Assembly: GCF_026967935.1 (NCBI RefSeq)
Contig: NZ_JAPVBL010000005.1
Coordinates: forward strand, 258,994-322,993
DNA from: Modestobacter sp. VKM Ac-2982
Lineage (GTDB): Bacteria; Actinomycetota; Actinomycetes; Mycobacteriales; Geodermatophilaceae
DNA: 64,000 bases
Reading direction: 5' to 3'
Shown here: positions 16,857-26,442 of the stretch, one piece after another
Layout of the letters: every line of letters starts with the position of its first letter
Position numbering within the stretch: the first letter of the stretch is position 1
Notes under the pieces: generated by a model
What the model saw: only the letters and a program-made list of their open reading frames with translations
The model's database searches: none
What the model was told of the DNA's origin: nothing
Made by a program: the position numbers and the translations under genes

Positions 16857-18224
16857 GTGCTCGACCCAGAACTGCAGGACCGGGCGTCGTCCTCCGCTGA
16901 GGAGGGCGGCGCCCGCCCGTGGGCCCAGGGCACCGCCCGCCCCGCGTTGCGCCGGTGCATCCGGGTCCAGCCGGAGGTGTTCGCCACCGAGCACTGGTCC
17001 CGCCGGCCCCTGCTCTCCACCGCCGCCGAGCTCGGGGGCACCTTCACCGACCTGCTCGACCTGGCCGCCGTCGACGAGCTGCTGAGCACCCGCGGCCTGC
17101 GCACGCCGTTCCTGCGCATCGCCAAGGACGGCGCCGTCGTCGACCCCAAGCGCTTCACCAGCCCCCAGGGCGCGGGCGCCGAGGTGGCCGACCAGGTCTC
17201 CTCCGACGCGGTGCTGCGGCTGTTCGCCGACGGCAGCACCGTCGTGCTGCAGGGCCTGCACCGGCTGTGGCCGCCGCTGATCGAGTTCGCCGGCCAGCTC
17301 GCCGCCGACCTCGGGCACCCGACGCAGGTCAACGCGTACATCACCCCGCCGTCCTCGCGCGGGTTCTCCCCGCACTACGACGTGCACGACGTCTTCGTGC
17401 TGCAGGTCGCCGGCGAGAAGCACTGGACGATCCACGAGCCGGTGATCCCCGACCCGCTGCGCACCCACCCCTGGACCGACCGCGCCGACGAGGTCGCCGC
17501 CGCTGCGCAGCGCCCGCCGGTGATCGACGCGGTGCTGCGTCCCGGCGATGCCCTGTACCTGCCCCGCGGCTACCTCCACTCGGCGGTCGCGCTCGGCGAG
17601 ATCAGCGCCCACCTGACCGTCGGCGTGCACTCGGTGACCCGCTGGGGCGCCGTGGAGTCCGCCCTGGACCAGGTGCGCACCCTGGCCGCGGAGGACCCGG
17701 CGCTGCGCGGCTCCCTCCCCCTCGGCGTCGACCTGGCCGACCCCTCGGCCACCGCCGAGGACGTCGCCGCGGTGCTGTCGGGCCTGCAGCGCTGGCTCGG
17801 TGAGGTCGACCCGGCGGCCGTGGCCGACGCGCTGCGGGCCCGCACCTGGTCGCAGGTGCGGCCGGCCCCGGTGTCACCGCTGGCCCAGTCCAGCGCGATC
17901 GCGGCGCTGGCGGCCGGCACCGTGCTGCGGGTGCGGCCGTTGCTGCGCCTGCAGCTGCGCGACCCGGACGGCGACCGGGTGGCCCTGGTCGCCGGTCGCC
18001 GCACCCACGACCTGCCGGCCAGCACGCACCCGGCCCTGGCCGCACTGCTCGCCACGGGCGAGCTGAAGGTCGGTGACCTGCCCGGACTGGACGCGGCAGA
18101 CCAGCTCACGCTGGCCCGCCGGCTGGTCACCGAGGCGATCGCGGTCGTTCCGGACGCCACCCCCGGGGCACCGGCCGCCACGGCCGGGCACGATGGGGGT
18201 CGTGGCGACACCGGTGGGGCCTGA
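16857..18224 (+). CDS. Cupin/JmjC-type Fe(II) 2-oxoglutarate oxygenase, ribosomal-oxygenase-like
   Basis: The 455-residue product has the cupin_4 layout of YcfD/NO66-type protein hydroxylases. The central double-stranded beta-helix carries HYDVHD (HxD iron ligands), then VFVLQVAGEKHW, and later PRGYLHSAVALGE with the distal His. A winged-helix-like C-terminal region follows. Known members hydroxylate Arg or His in ribosomal proteins. GTG at 16857 follows the repeat-peptide stop by two bases and has no ribosome binding site of its own, suggesting translational coupling. The neighbours make the repeat peptide an alternative substrate candidate. Confidence 0.85.
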   Translation: MLDPELQDRASSSAEEGGARPWAQGTARPALRRCIRVQPEVFATEHWSRRPLLSTAAELGGTFTDLLDLAAVDELLSTRGLRTPFLRIAKDGAVVDPKRFTSPQGAGAEVADQVSSDAVLRLFADGSTVVLQGLHRLWPPLIEFAGQLAADLGHPTQVNAYITPPSSRGFSPHYDVHDVFVLQVAGEKHWTIHEPVIPDPLRTHPWTDRADEVAAAAQRPPVIDAVLRPGDALYLPRGYLHSAVALGEISAHLTVGVHSVTRWGAVESALDQVRTLAAEDPALRGSLPLGVDLADPSATAEDVAAVLSGLQRWLGEVDPAAVADALRARTWSQVRPAPVSPLAQSSAIAALAAGTVLRVRPLLRLQLRDPDGDRVALVAGRRTHDLPASTHPALAALLATGELKVGDLPGLDAADQLTLARRLVTEAIAVVPDATPGAPAATAGHDGGRGDTGGA

Positions 18225-19191
18225 GCCGATCGGCCCCCTCCAGCCCGCCCCGGCGCGCCGCTCCACCCCGGCCGGGCGGCTGGACCCGGCCCGCTGCTCG
18301 GTGCAGGCGCTCCTCCGCGGCGACTCCCCGGTCGCCACCGCGCCCCCGGCCCGGCGCTGGCTGCTGGTCGAGCAGCCCGGCCCGTGGGGGCGGGACGCCC
18401 TGCTGGAGTCCCGGTTCGACCGGCGGGTCGCCTCCCGGCTGGCGGCCCGGGCCCGCGAGCTGGGCATGCGGATCCAGCTGGTGCGCCGGCCCGGCGAGCG
18501 GCTGTCGGACGCCGGTCGCCGCTGGGCCGTCGCCGACACCACCCCGGGCCGGGAGAACATCCGGTGGTCGACCCGGACCGATGACGCCGAGCTGCTCCAG
18601 CTGCCCTGGGACGGCTCGATCGGCGAGCCGACGCAGGTGCCGACCTACCTGGTCTGCACGCACGGCGCGCACGACGTCTGCTGCGCCGTCCGCGGCCGGC
18701 CGCTGGCCCGGGCGCTGCCCGCCGCCGGGGCGGCCGCCGACGTCTGGGAGACCAGCCACCTGGGCGGTGACCGGTTCGCCGCGAACGTCGTCGTCCTGCC
18801 CTGGGGGCTCGTCTACGGGCAGGTGCCCGAGGGCGGTCAGGCGCTGCTCGCCGCCCACGCCGCCGGCCAGGTCGCGCTCCCGTTCCTGCGCGGGCGGGCC
18901 GGCCTGACCCCAGCCGCCCAGGCGGCGCAGCACCACGCCCGTGGGGAGCTCGGCCTGCTCGGGGTGGGCGACCTGCCGCCGCGTCGGGTGACCGGGCTGC
19001 CGTCGCCGGCGCCCGGCATCGAGCGGTTCGAGGTGACCCTGGCCGGCCCGGACGGCGACGTCGTGGTCACCGTGGAGAGCAGGCTGTCGGCGGAGTCGCA
19101 CCGGCTGACCTGCGCCGCCCCGCAGCCAGGCCACTGGCGCACCTGGCACCCGCTGTCCCTGCGACTGGCGGCGGCACCGACCCAGGGCTGA
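18193..19191 (+). CDS. Sucrase/ferredoxin-like family protein (thioredoxin-fold Fe-S)
   Basis: The product (about 332 residues) belongs to the sucrase/ferredoxin-like family, thioredoxin-fold proteins related to [2Fe-2S] ferredoxins. Visible features are an N-terminal Cys (ARCSVQ), the cluster-type segment CTHGAHDVCCAVRGRP and the signature WETSHLGGDRFAANVVVLP. The start (ATG 18193, or GTG 18202) lies inside the end of the oxygenase gene, so the two are co-translated. Electron transfer to the oxygenase or iron handling is plausible but not shown. A palindromic terminator covers its stop. Confidence 0.85.
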   Translation: MGVVATPVGPEPIGPLQPAPARRSTPAGRLDPARCSVQALLRGDSPVATAPPARRWLLVEQPGPWGRDALLESRFDRRVASRLAARARELGMRIQLVRRPGERLSDAGRRWAVADTTPGRENIRWSTRTDDAELLQLPWDGSIGEPTQVPTYLVCTHGAHDVCCAVRGRPLARALPAAGAAADVWETSHLGGDRFAANVVVLPWGLVYGQVPEGGQALLAAHAAGQVALPFLRGRAGLTPAAQAAQHHARGELGLLGVGDLPPRRVTGLPSPAPGIERFEVTLAGPDGDVVVTVESRLSAESHRLTCAAPQPGHWRTWHPLSLRLAAAPTQG

Positions 19192-19211
19192 GCGCCCGGC
19201 CGGGCGCTCAG
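19188..19211. terminator. Palindromic bidirectional terminator
   Basis: A 24-bp perfect palindrome (arm CTGAGCGCCCGG) begins at the stop of the sucrase/ferredoxin gene and ends ten bases before the stop of the convergent phosphodiesterase gene. Confidence 0.75.
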
Positions 19212-19221
19212 CGCCGGACGC

Positions 19222-20391
19222 TCAGCGCAGCGCGCGACCGCGGGCGGCCAGCAGCGGGATCGCCAGCTCCGCCGGGGTGAGGGAGCCGTGGTAGGCGGCC
19301 AGCATCGACCCAAACGGGTCCCGCTGGACGTCGGTGATCGCCCAGCTGCCCCGGGCCAGCGCGACGACGTCACCGATCCGGTCGGCCAGCGCCGGGTCGA
19401 CCGGCCCGAACACCCCGCTGTCGACCGCCTCGGCCCGGCTGACCACCCAGGCCCGGGAGCCGAGCACCGCGCGCCAGGCGGCGAGCACGTCGTCGGCGGC
19501 CCCGGGTTCGGCGTGCACGTACCGGGCGCGGGGTTCGCCGGCGAGCAGCCGCACGCCCTCGGTGAGCCCGGGTTCGGCGCCGACGTCGAGCCGGGTGGTC
19601 TCGGGGACGTCGACCATGCCGTGGTCGGCGGTCACCAGCAGCACCGCGTCCTCGGGCAGCCCCTCGGCCAGCTGCTCCACCAGCCGGTCGACGATGCCCA
19701 ACTGGGCGCGCCAGGCGGCCGAGTCGACGCCGCGGACGTGCCCGGTCAGGTCGAGGTCGGCGGTGTAGCCGTAGACCAGGCTGCGCTCGCCGGTGCGCAG
19801 TGCGGCGTGCATCCCGGCGACCAGGTCGCCGGGGCTGAACGCGCTGGCGTAGTCGGCCCCGCGGTAGGCGGCGCGGGTGAGGCCGGAGGCGGCGAAGGCA
19901 TGCGGGGCGACGACGGTGCACGAGACGCCGTCGGCCGCGGCCTGCTCGAAGACGGTCGGCTGGGCCTGCCACCGCAGCGGGTCGGGGTCGTCGTCCCAGT
20001 GGACGTGGTTGAGGGTGCGCTCCTCGCCGGGCACCGCGGTGACGAAGCCGAGCACCCCGTGGCTGCCCGGCGGCAGGCCGGTGCCCAGGGTGACGAGGCT
20101 GACCGGGGTGGTGCTCGGACACGGTGCGGACAGCGTGCCGACCGGGGTGCCGAGCGCGTTGAGCACCGGCGCCTGGCCGCGGTGGGCGGCGACCAGCTCG
20201 GCACCCAGACCGTCGACCAGCAGGACGGCGACCCGGCGGGCGCCGGCCACGGCGGCGGTCAGGTCGAGCGGGTCGACGGGCAGGTCGCCGCGGTGCACCG
20301 GGACGCCGAGGGCGCTGGCCGCGCTGGGCAGCACGTCGGCGAGGGTGGCGCTCCCGTAGGGCGGGACGCCGAACCCGTCGGGCAGGCTCAT
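19222..20391 (-). CDS. Alkaline phosphatase-superfamily phosphodiesterase/nucleotide pyrophosphatase
   Basis: The 389-residue product has the metal-dependent hydrolase core of the type I phosphodiesterase/NPP family: VAVLLVDGLG (metal Asp), CPSTTPVSLVTLGTG with the nucleophilic Thr, and ADHGMVDVP (metal Asp and His), plus a C-terminal AAYHGS His. No signal peptide is evident, so it is probably cytoplasmic. The substrate is unknown; nucleotide or phosphodiester hydrolysis is the family activity. It is the distal gene after a methyltransferase, 20 bases downstream on the same strand. Confidence 0.85.
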   Translation of the reverse strand: MSLPDGFGVPPYGSATLADVLPSAASALGVPVHRGDLPVDPLDLTAAVAGARRVAVLLVDGLGAELVAAHRGQAPVLNALGTPVGTLSAPCPSTTPVSLVTLGTGLPPGSHGVLGFVTAVPGEERTLNHVHWDDDPDPLRWQAQPTVFEQAAADGVSCTVVAPHAFAASGLTRAAYRGADYASAFSPGDLVAGMHAALRTGERSLVYGYTADLDLTGHVRGVDSAAWRAQLGIVDRLVEQLAEGLPEDAVLLVTADHGMVDVPETTRLDVGAEPGLTEGVRLLAGEPRARYVHAEPGAADDVLAAWRAVLGSRAWVVSRAEAVDSGVFGPVDPALADRIGDVVALARGSWAITDVQRDPFGSMLAAYHGSLTPAELAIPLLAARGRALR

Positions 20392-20411
20392 CGGCTCGGC
20401 CGGCGGCCGGG

Positions 20412-21155
20412 TCAGCCGGCGGCCGGGCGGGTGGCGAGGACGTGCAGGCCGGTGGCGACGTCCCGGTAGGGCGAGGTGCCGGACAGCGCCAGCTCCAGCG
20501 CACGCAGCGCATTCGGGTCGGCCCCGGAGGAGGCGCCCAGCAGGTCGGCGACGACGGCGACGCCGTGCCACTCCCCCGGCTCCAACCCGGCGCCGGCGAG
20601 CAGCGCGAGCAGCTCGGCCGGGTCGAACCGCCGGTGGACGTGGCCGCCGCGGCCGGGGGCCGGGTCGCGGTCGGCCAGGAGGGCGACGGCCTCGACCGGG
20701 TGCCCGCTGATCGCCCGCGCGAGGACGGCGCCGGCCCGGTTCGCCACGGCGAGGGAGAGCTGCCCACCGGGGCGGAGTGCACTGGCGAGTTGGTGGAGGG
20801 TGCTGGCCGGCTCGTCGACGACCTCGAGGACGAAGTGGCACAGCACCAGGTCGAAGAGGTCACCGGACGGGAGGGCGGTGAGCATCCGGTCGCCGTCGCC
20901 CTGGACGCCACGGACCCGGTCGCCCGCGCCGACGGTGGCGGCCCGGCGGTGGAGCGTGGCCAGCGCGTCGGCGCTGGGGTCGACGACGGTGACCTGGTGG
21001 CCGAGGGCGGCCAGCGGGACGGCGAACATCCCGCTGCCGCCGCCGAGGTCGAGGACCTGCAACGGGGAGCCGGCCGCGACCAGCGGGTCGAGCGCGGCCC
21101 AGATCGCCGCGGTGCGGGCCGGGGCCTGCGCGGCGGTGGCCGGAGGGGTCGTCAC
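20412..21155 (-). CDS. Class I SAM-dependent methyltransferase
   Basis: The 247-residue product has a Rossmann-type methyltransferase core with motif I VLDLGGGSGMFAVPLA, motif II VTVVDPS and the DLVLCHFVLEVVDEP segment. The acceptor is unknown; the layout resembles small-molecule or ubiquinone/tRNA-type UbiE relatives. GTG at 21155 is chosen because upstream codons are not conserved-looking; its ribosome binding site is poor. It is followed closely by the phosphodiesterase gene. Confidence 0.82.
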   Translation of the reverse strand: MTTPPATAAQAPARTAAIWAALDPLVAAGSPLQVLDLGGGSGMFAVPLAALGHQVTVVDPSADALATLHRRAATVGAGDRVRGVQGDGDRMLTALPSGDLFDLVLCHFVLEVVDEPASTLHQLASALRPGGQLSLAVANRAGAVLARAISGHPVEAVALLADRDPAPGRGGHVHRRFDPAELLALLAGAGLEPGEWHGVAVVADLLGASSGADPNALRALELALSGTSPYRDVATGLHVLATRPAAG

Positions 21156-21309
21156 CCAGCGGAGCCTAATCGCGGACCGCCGAGCCCACCCGGCCCGGAC
21201 CGGCGCCGCCACGAACCTCGCGGCGGTGCCCCCTCCCGGGCCGTGCGCCTGAGCAGAACGGTTCCGGGGGCTCCCACCGGCTGGACTGCGGGTGGAGCCC
21301 TCTCGGAGG

Positions 21310-21579
21310 TCAGCTGCCGGTCTCGGTGACCCCGAAGAGGAGCACGCGCCGTTCGACGTCGTAGTGGACCGTCTCGGTGTTGGTCAGCAGGTCCTGGAGG
21401 TTGTCCGCGTCGTCCGGGTCGAGGGTGAGGACCTCTTCCCAGGCGCCCTGGTCGAGCACGAGCTGCAACGTGTACGTGCCGGGCTTCCCCGGCTCCCCGG
21501 CCGTCCAGCTGAACTGGTAGTGGCTCAACTGGCGGACCTTGATGGTGTTGTCGGTGACTGGCTGCGGGACCTCGGGCAT
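21310..21579 (-). CDS. Conserved small acidic protein of unknown function
   Basis: The 89-residue product is acidic, lacks Cys and signal sequences, and looks like a compact beta-rich fold (TIKVRQLSHYQFSW, YTLQLVLDQG, EVLTLDPDDADNLQDLL). I do not recognise the family. The ATG has AGAGG about nine bases upstream. It stands between the methyltransferase and dnaE2 genes on the same strand. Confidence 0.7.
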   Translation of the reverse strand: MPEVPQPVTDNTIKVRQLSHYQFSWTAGEPGKPGTYTLQLVLDQGAWEEVLTLDPDDADNLQDLLTNTETVHYDVERRVLLFGVTETGS

Positions 21580-21735
21580 GGGACTGCCTCTCGACGGTGG
21601 AGCCTGCCGGGCACTGCACCCGACGTGGGACTGTGCTACCCGGCCGGGCAGCCGCCACGCGCCGCCCCGAGGTCCATCGGGCGAACAGCCGGGGACCACG
21701 GCGTTGCACGCCGGCGAGTCCGACCATGGCCCCGC

Positions 21736-24700
21736 TCAGTGGCCCGAGCTGCCGGGGCTGGAGTGCCAGAGCTTGCGCGGCGGTGCTGCGGCCGCGCGGC
21801 GGGCGGCGGTCGCGGCGTCCTCGCCGGCCGGCTTGATGTCGGCGTAGGGCGACATCCGGAACCCGGTCGGGTGCACCAGCACCGGCCGCACCACCACCGG
21901 CCGGGACGCCCGGGACGCTGCGGCCCCGGCGATCGCCTGCTCGGTGTACTCCCCCGGCGCGGCCATCAGCTCGGCGACCGCCGCGAGCCCGCCGGTCTCC
22001 CAGGCCTCGTGCAGCGCGGGCAGCTCCCAGGCCCCGGTGGCCCGCATCGAGACACCACGCGGCCCGGTGCGCCGCATCACCCCGCGGACCACCAGCAGCC
22101 AGGAGTGGAAGACCGTGGCGGCGTAGGGCCCCTGCACGTCCTCGAAGAACGTCGCATCCGCGCAGCCGGTGCCGTCGTCCAGGGTCACGAACACCACCCG
22201 GCGGCCGGACCGGATCGGCGGGGTCTGGGTGGCCACCTTCACCCCGGCCACCAGCACCTCCGCCCCACTGCGGCACTGCAGCAGCTCCTCGGCCGGCACC
22301 GCACCGAGGGCAGCCAGGAACGGCCGGTAGAACTCGACGACGTGCCGGCTGGCGTCCAGCCCCAGCACCTCCAGCTCGGCACGGACCCGCTCGGCGTCGG
22401 TGAACTCCGGCAGCCCGGAGGCGACGAACTCCGGTCGCCCGGGCTCCTCCTCGTCGTCCTCCGGGTCGAACAGCCCGGGTTCGGCCTCGCCGGCCTCGGC
22501 GCCGAACAGGTCCAGGCCCAGCTGGCCGGTGCTGCTCGCCCGGGCCCCGCTGCGGCTCCAGCGGTCCAGCTCCCCGATCTGCAGCAACAGGTCACGGCGG
22601 GTCAGCTGCTCCCGCCGCCGCGCCGGCCGGCCGCCCTCGCTGTCGCGCATCCCGAACCCGTAGACGGAGTCGAACCCACCGGCCAGCACCAGCCGCTCCA
22701 CCACCGGCCGGGACACCTTCGCCCGGTTCCAGAAGTCGGTCAGCGACCGGTAGGGCTGCCCGGCCTGGATCCGGGCGACCTCCTCGTCGTTGATCCCCTT
22801 GACGTCGGCCAGCGACAGCCGGATGCCGTAGCGCCCCGGGTCGGGCATCGACGCCGGCATCCAGGCCGGGCGGGGGCGCGGCTGGTCGGCCGGTCCGTCG
22901 TCCGTGCTGCCGCCGACCCGTTCGACCCGGTAGGTGCCGGCCGAGGCGTTGACGTCCAGGCCGAGCACCTGCACCCCGAAGTTGCGGGCGTCGTCGAGGA
23001 TCAGCCGCTTGGGGTACATCCCCGGGTCGTGGGTGAGCACCCCGGACAGGAAGGCCGCGGTGTGGTGGGTCTTCAGCCAGGCCGACTGGTAGGTCGGCAG
23101 CGCGAACGCCGCGGCGTGGGCCTTGCAGAAGCCGAACGAGCCGAAGGCCACCAGCACCTCCCAGACCTGCTCGACCACCGCGACGTCGAAGCCCTCCGCC
23201 AGCGCGCGCGGCGCGAACCAGGCCTTCACCTCCGGATGGGCGTCCTTCTCCCCCAGCGCGCGGCGCACCTCGTCGGCCTCGGCCAGGTCGCAGCCGGTCA
23301 TCACCGACACGATCTGCAGCACCTGCTCGTGGAAGACCACCACCCCGGCGGTCTCCTCCAGCGCCGGGACCAGCGCCGGGTGCGGGTAGATCGGGTCGCG
23401 CCAGCCGTTCCGGGCCATCAGGAACGGGGTGACCATGTCGCTCTTCACCGGCCCCGGGCGGAACAGCGAGATGTCGACGATGAGGTCCTCGAAGGTCTGC
23501 GGACCGAACTTGCCGACCAGCTCCCGCTGACCCGGTGACTCGATCTGGAACATGCCCAGGGTGCGGGTGCTGCGGATCAGCTCGAAGGTGGTCGGGTCGT
23601 CGCGCGGGACAGCGTCGATCTCGACCTGCTCCCCGTCCACCCGGGCCACCTCGTCCATCGCGTGCGCGATCGCCGACTGCATCCGGATGCCCAGCAGGTC
23701 CAGCTTGAGCAGCCCCAGCTCCTCGACGTCGTCCTTGTCGAACTGGCTCATCGGGTAGCCCAGGTAACTGCTCTCCACCGGCGTGCGGTCGAGCAGGGTG
23801 GCGTCGGAGAGCAGCACCCCGCACGGGTGCAGCGCGATGTGCCGGGGCAGCCCGTCGAGCCGGGAGACCAGGTCGAAGAGCAGGTCGAGATCGCCGCTGC
23901 CCCCGGTTCGCCGCGACCCCAGCCGGCTGGCCCGCAGCTCCGGGAGGTCGCGCAGCGCCGCGTGCACCTGGTTGGCCCGGATGTGCGGGAACGCCTTGGC
24001 CACCGCGTCGACCTCCGCCGGGGGGAGCCCGAGGGCGGCGCCGACGTCGCGGACCGCGTGCCGCACCCGGTAGGTGTCCATCATCGAGATGCAGCTGACC
24101 CGGGAGGCGCCGAAGCGCTCGATCACCGCGTCGTAGACCTCCATCCGGCGGGCCGACTCCACGTCGATGTCGATGTCGGGCAGCTGGTGCCGCAGCGGGG
24201 AGAGGAATCGCTCCATCAGCAGGCCGTACCGGATCGGGTCGACGTCGGAGATGCCCAGCAGGTAGGTGACCAGGCTGCCGGCGCCCGAGCCGCGGGCCGC
24301 TGCGCGGACCCGGAGCTCCTTGATCAGGGCCACCACGTCGGCGACGGTCAGGAAGTAGGAGGGGTAGCCGAGGGAGTCGATGACCGCCAGCTCCTCCTCC
24401 AGCCGCTCGCGCACCACGGCCGACGGCGTCATGCCGCGCCGGCCGAACCCGGCCTCGCAGCGGGCCCGCAGCACCGCCGACGGGCCCATCCCCCGCTCGG
24501 CAGCGGTGGTGACCACGTCGAGCTCGGGGTAGCGCACCGTGCCGATGCCGAGGTCGGCCCGGACGTCGACCGCGCACTGCTCGGCGACCCGGGCGGTGGT
24601 CTCCAGCAGCTGCAGCGCCGCGTCCCGGTCCGGCCCGGCCAGCTCCTCGGCGAGCAGCGCCATCTCCTTGCCCGACTTCAGGTGCCCCTCGGCGGTGCGC

Positions 24701-25494
24701 CGGTCGACGTGCCGCTGGCCCAGCGGCACCAGCCGGCGGGCGGCGTCCAGCACGTCGGCGGTCGGGGCGTCGAGGGCGTCGACGTAGCGGACCGCGTTGG
24801 TCAGCACCGCCGGCACCCGGGCCTCGGCGGCCAGCCGCAGCATCGCCTGGGCACGAGACCGGTCGCCCTGGCCGCGGTGGTGCACGACCTCGAGCACCAG
24901 CTGGCCCGGCCCGAAGACCGCACGCCAGGTGTCCAGCCGGGCCCGGGCCAGGTCGGCCCGGCCGGCGGCCAGCGCACGGCCGACCGAGGACGCCGGCCCC
25001 AGCACCGCCAGCAGCCCGGTCGAGTGCGCACCGGCCAGCGTCAGCGAGCTGACCGGTTCACCGCGGGTGCCGCCGAGGTGGGTGGCGCTGGTCAGCCGGC
25101 ACAGCGACCGCCAGCCGGCGCCGTCGCGGGCGAGGAAGGTGGCCCGGGGCAGCCGGGAGTCCACGCTGGCCCCACCGCGCGCCGGGACGCGGCGGCCGAC
25201 GGGGTGGGCGGCCCGGTGCCGGGCCGCAGCGGTGATCCGCCCGGGGGTCTGGTCAGCCGGCTCGCCGCCGGCGACGGGGTCGACCGCGAGGTCGACGCCG
25301 AACAGCGGCCGGATGCCCGCCGACCGGCAGGCCAGCGCGAACTTGACCGCGCCGTACAGCCCGTCGCGGTCGGTCAGGGCCAGGGCGCCCATGCCGTGCT
25401 CGGCCGCCCGGGCGACCAGGTCGGCCGGGTGGTTGGCGCCGTGCCGCATCGAGTACCCCGACGCGACGTGCAGGTGGACGAAGGGGTCGCTCAC
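21736..25494 (-). CDS. dnaE2: Error-prone DNA polymerase III alpha subunit DnaE2 (ImuC)
   Basis: DnaE2 is the polymerase of the SOS mutasome and extends synthesis past lesions. The 1252-residue protein starts with a PHP domain (FVHLHVASGYSMRHGANHP), continues with the PolIIIA catalytic block including PDIDIDVESARR and LLKLDLLGIRMQ, and ends with helix-hairpin-helix and OB-fold regions. GTG at 25494 overlaps the stop of the upstream HEPN gene (GTGA). It is the last gene of a cassette behind a LexA box at 26443. The usual partner ImuB is not in this window. Confidence 0.94.
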   Translation of the reverse strand: MSDPFVHLHVASGYSMRHGANHPADLVARAAEHGMGALALTDRDGLYGAVKFALACRSAGIRPLFGVDLAVDPVAGGEPADQTPGRITAAARHRAAHPVGRRVPARGGASVDSRLPRATFLARDGAGWRSLCRLTSATHLGGTRGEPVSSLTLAGAHSTGLLAVLGPASSVGRALAAGRADLARARLDTWRAVFGPGQLVLEVVHHRGQGDRSRAQAMLRLAAEARVPAVLTNAVRYVDALDAPTADVLDAARRLVPLGQRHVDRRTAEGHLKSGKEMALLAEELAGPDRDAALQLLETTARVAEQCAVDVRADLGIGTVRYPELDVVTTAAERGMGPSAVLRARCEAGFGRRGMTPSAVVRERLEEELAVIDSLGYPSYFLTVADVVALIKELRVRAAARGSGAGSLVTYLLGISDVDPIRYGLLMERFLSPLRHQLPDIDIDVESARRMEVYDAVIERFGASRVSCISMMDTYRVRHAVRDVGAALGLPPAEVDAVAKAFPHIRANQVHAALRDLPELRASRLGSRRTGGSGDLDLLFDLVSRLDGLPRHIALHPCGVLLSDATLLDRTPVESSYLGYPMSQFDKDDVEELGLLKLDLLGIRMQSAIAHAMDEVARVDGEQVEIDAVPRDDPTTFELIRSTRTLGMFQIESPGQRELVGKFGPQTFEDLIVDISLFRPGPVKSDMVTPFLMARNGWRDPIYPHPALVPALEETAGVVVFHEQVLQIVSVMTGCDLAEADEVRRALGEKDAHPEVKAWFAPRALAEGFDVAVVEQVWEVLVAFGSFGFCKAHAAAFALPTYQSAWLKTHHTAAFLSGVLTHDPGMYPKRLILDDARNFGVQVLGLDVNASAGTYRVERVGGSTDDGPADQPRPRPAWMPASMPDPGRYGIRLSLADVKGINDEEVARIQAGQPYRSLTDFWNRAKVSRPVVERLVLAGGFDSVYGFGMRDSEGGRPARRREQLTRRDLLLQIGELDRWSRSGARASSTGQLGLDLFGAEAGEAEPGLFDPEDDEEEPGRPEFVASGLPEFTDAERVRAELEVLGLDASRHVVEFYRPFLAALGAVPAEELLQCRSGAEVLVAGVKVATQTPPIRSGRRVVFVTLDDGTGCADATFFEDVQGPYAATVFHSWLLVVRGVMRRTGPRGVSMRATGAWELPALHEAWETGGLAAVAELMAAPGEYTEQAIAGAAASRASRPVVVRPVLVHPTGFRMSPYADIKPAGEDAATAARRAAAAPPRKLWHSSPGSSGH

Positions 25495-26006
25495 GAGGTG
25501 GAGCCGGAGCCGGGGCGACCCGGGCCGCGCCGGCGCGAGCCGGGGTCGACCGCGCGCAGACGTGCGGGCGCCGGTGGCACCGGGCGGCTGATCGTGGCCT
25601 CCACGACGCCGAGGAACGTGCCGACGTCCCGGACCAGGTCGTCGGCCTCCCGTGCGGTGACCGCGTGCGAGAGCCCCGCCTCGGCGGCGGCGCGCTTGGC
25701 CGCCCCGGCGGCGAAGAACGCCGCCCACTCCGACAGCTCGGGGGCGACCTGACCGATCAGCACCCAGGCGCTGCGCGGCCGGCGCCGCCCGGCCTCGGGC
25801 TGGGTGCGGGCGGCCAGCACGGCCGCCGCGGCGCGCAGGGCGGCCAGGTGTGCGGTCGCGTACCGCCAGGCCGCGTCGGGGCTGGCGGCGGCCTCGGCCA
25901 GCCCGCGATGGGCCTGACCGAGCAGCTGGGCGGCGGCCGCGGGCAGCGGCGGTAGCAACGGGAGCTGCCCGTCGTCGGCGGCCGGGAGGGCCCGGGCGGC
26001 GCCCAT
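25491..26006 (-). CDS. SAV_6107-family HEPN domain protein
   Basis: The 171-residue, Ala-rich helical protein has the SAV_6107-like HEPN features: repeated helices with RYATAHLAALRAAAAVLAAR and a WVLIGQVAPELSEWAAFFAAGA segment. The family is found beside Y-family polymerase or DnaE2 genes in actinobacteria; its biochemical role is unknown. The C-terminus is a basic Gly/Arg/Pro tail. Its ATG overlaps the stop of the DUF6504 gene by one base, and its stop overlaps dnaE2 by four, so the three are co-translated. Confidence 0.85.
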   Translation of the reverse strand: MGAARALPAADDGQLPLLPPLPAAAAQLLGQAHRGLAEAAASPDAAWRYATAHLAALRAAAAVLAARTQPEAGRRRPRSAWVLIGQVAPELSEWAAFFAAGAAKRAAAEAGLSHAVTAREADDLVRDVGTFLGVVEATISRPVPPAPARLRAVDPGSRRRGPGRPGSGSTS

Positions 26007-26332
26007 CAGTCGTGCACCCGGACGAGCAGCCACTGGTTGCCCGTCGGCTCCCAGGACAGGTCGAAGACCCCGGCGAAGCTCATCCGGGACCGGCCTGCGC
26101 GGACCGCCTCGACCCGCCAGACCTGCCGGGTGGCGACCAGCTCGGCCGACGCCCCACCCCGCCCGGCGGCGTCGGCCTGCCACCACGGGTCGGTCTCCAC
26201 CCACGAGTCGAGCAGCTCCCCCACCACGTACCGGGTCTGCCCTCGCCAGAACTCGGCCGGCCCCGACGGCCCCTGCTCGACCTGCACCTCTTCACCGGCT
26301 CGGCCACCGGCCCCGGCGAGCACTCGGCTCAT
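26006..26332 (-). CDS. DUF6504 family protein of the dnaE2 cassette
   Basis: The 108-residue product contains the DUF6504-type core FWRGQTRYVVGELLDSWVETDPWW followed by RQVWRVEA and a C-terminal WLLVRVHD strand. Similar domains occur fused to, or next to, actinobacterial Y-family polymerases. It is the first gene of the SOS cassette. The ATG at 26332 has GGAG seven bases upstream, and the LexA box lies about 110 bp upstream. Confidence 0.8.
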   Translation of the reverse strand: MSRVLAGAGGRAGEEVQVEQGPSGPAEFWRGQTRYVVGELLDSWVETDPWWQADAAGRGGASAELVATRQVWRVEAVRAGRSRMSFAGVFDLSWEPTGNQWLLVRVHD

Positions 26333-26442
26333 GACAGACTCCGCAACTCTTCGCCCCCCACCGGCCGCCCGCCCCCCGGCCCGGCGGGGAAGCGCACATC
26401 GGAGGACGTGACGGCCCGGGCCGGCGAACGGGTCGCCGGTGT

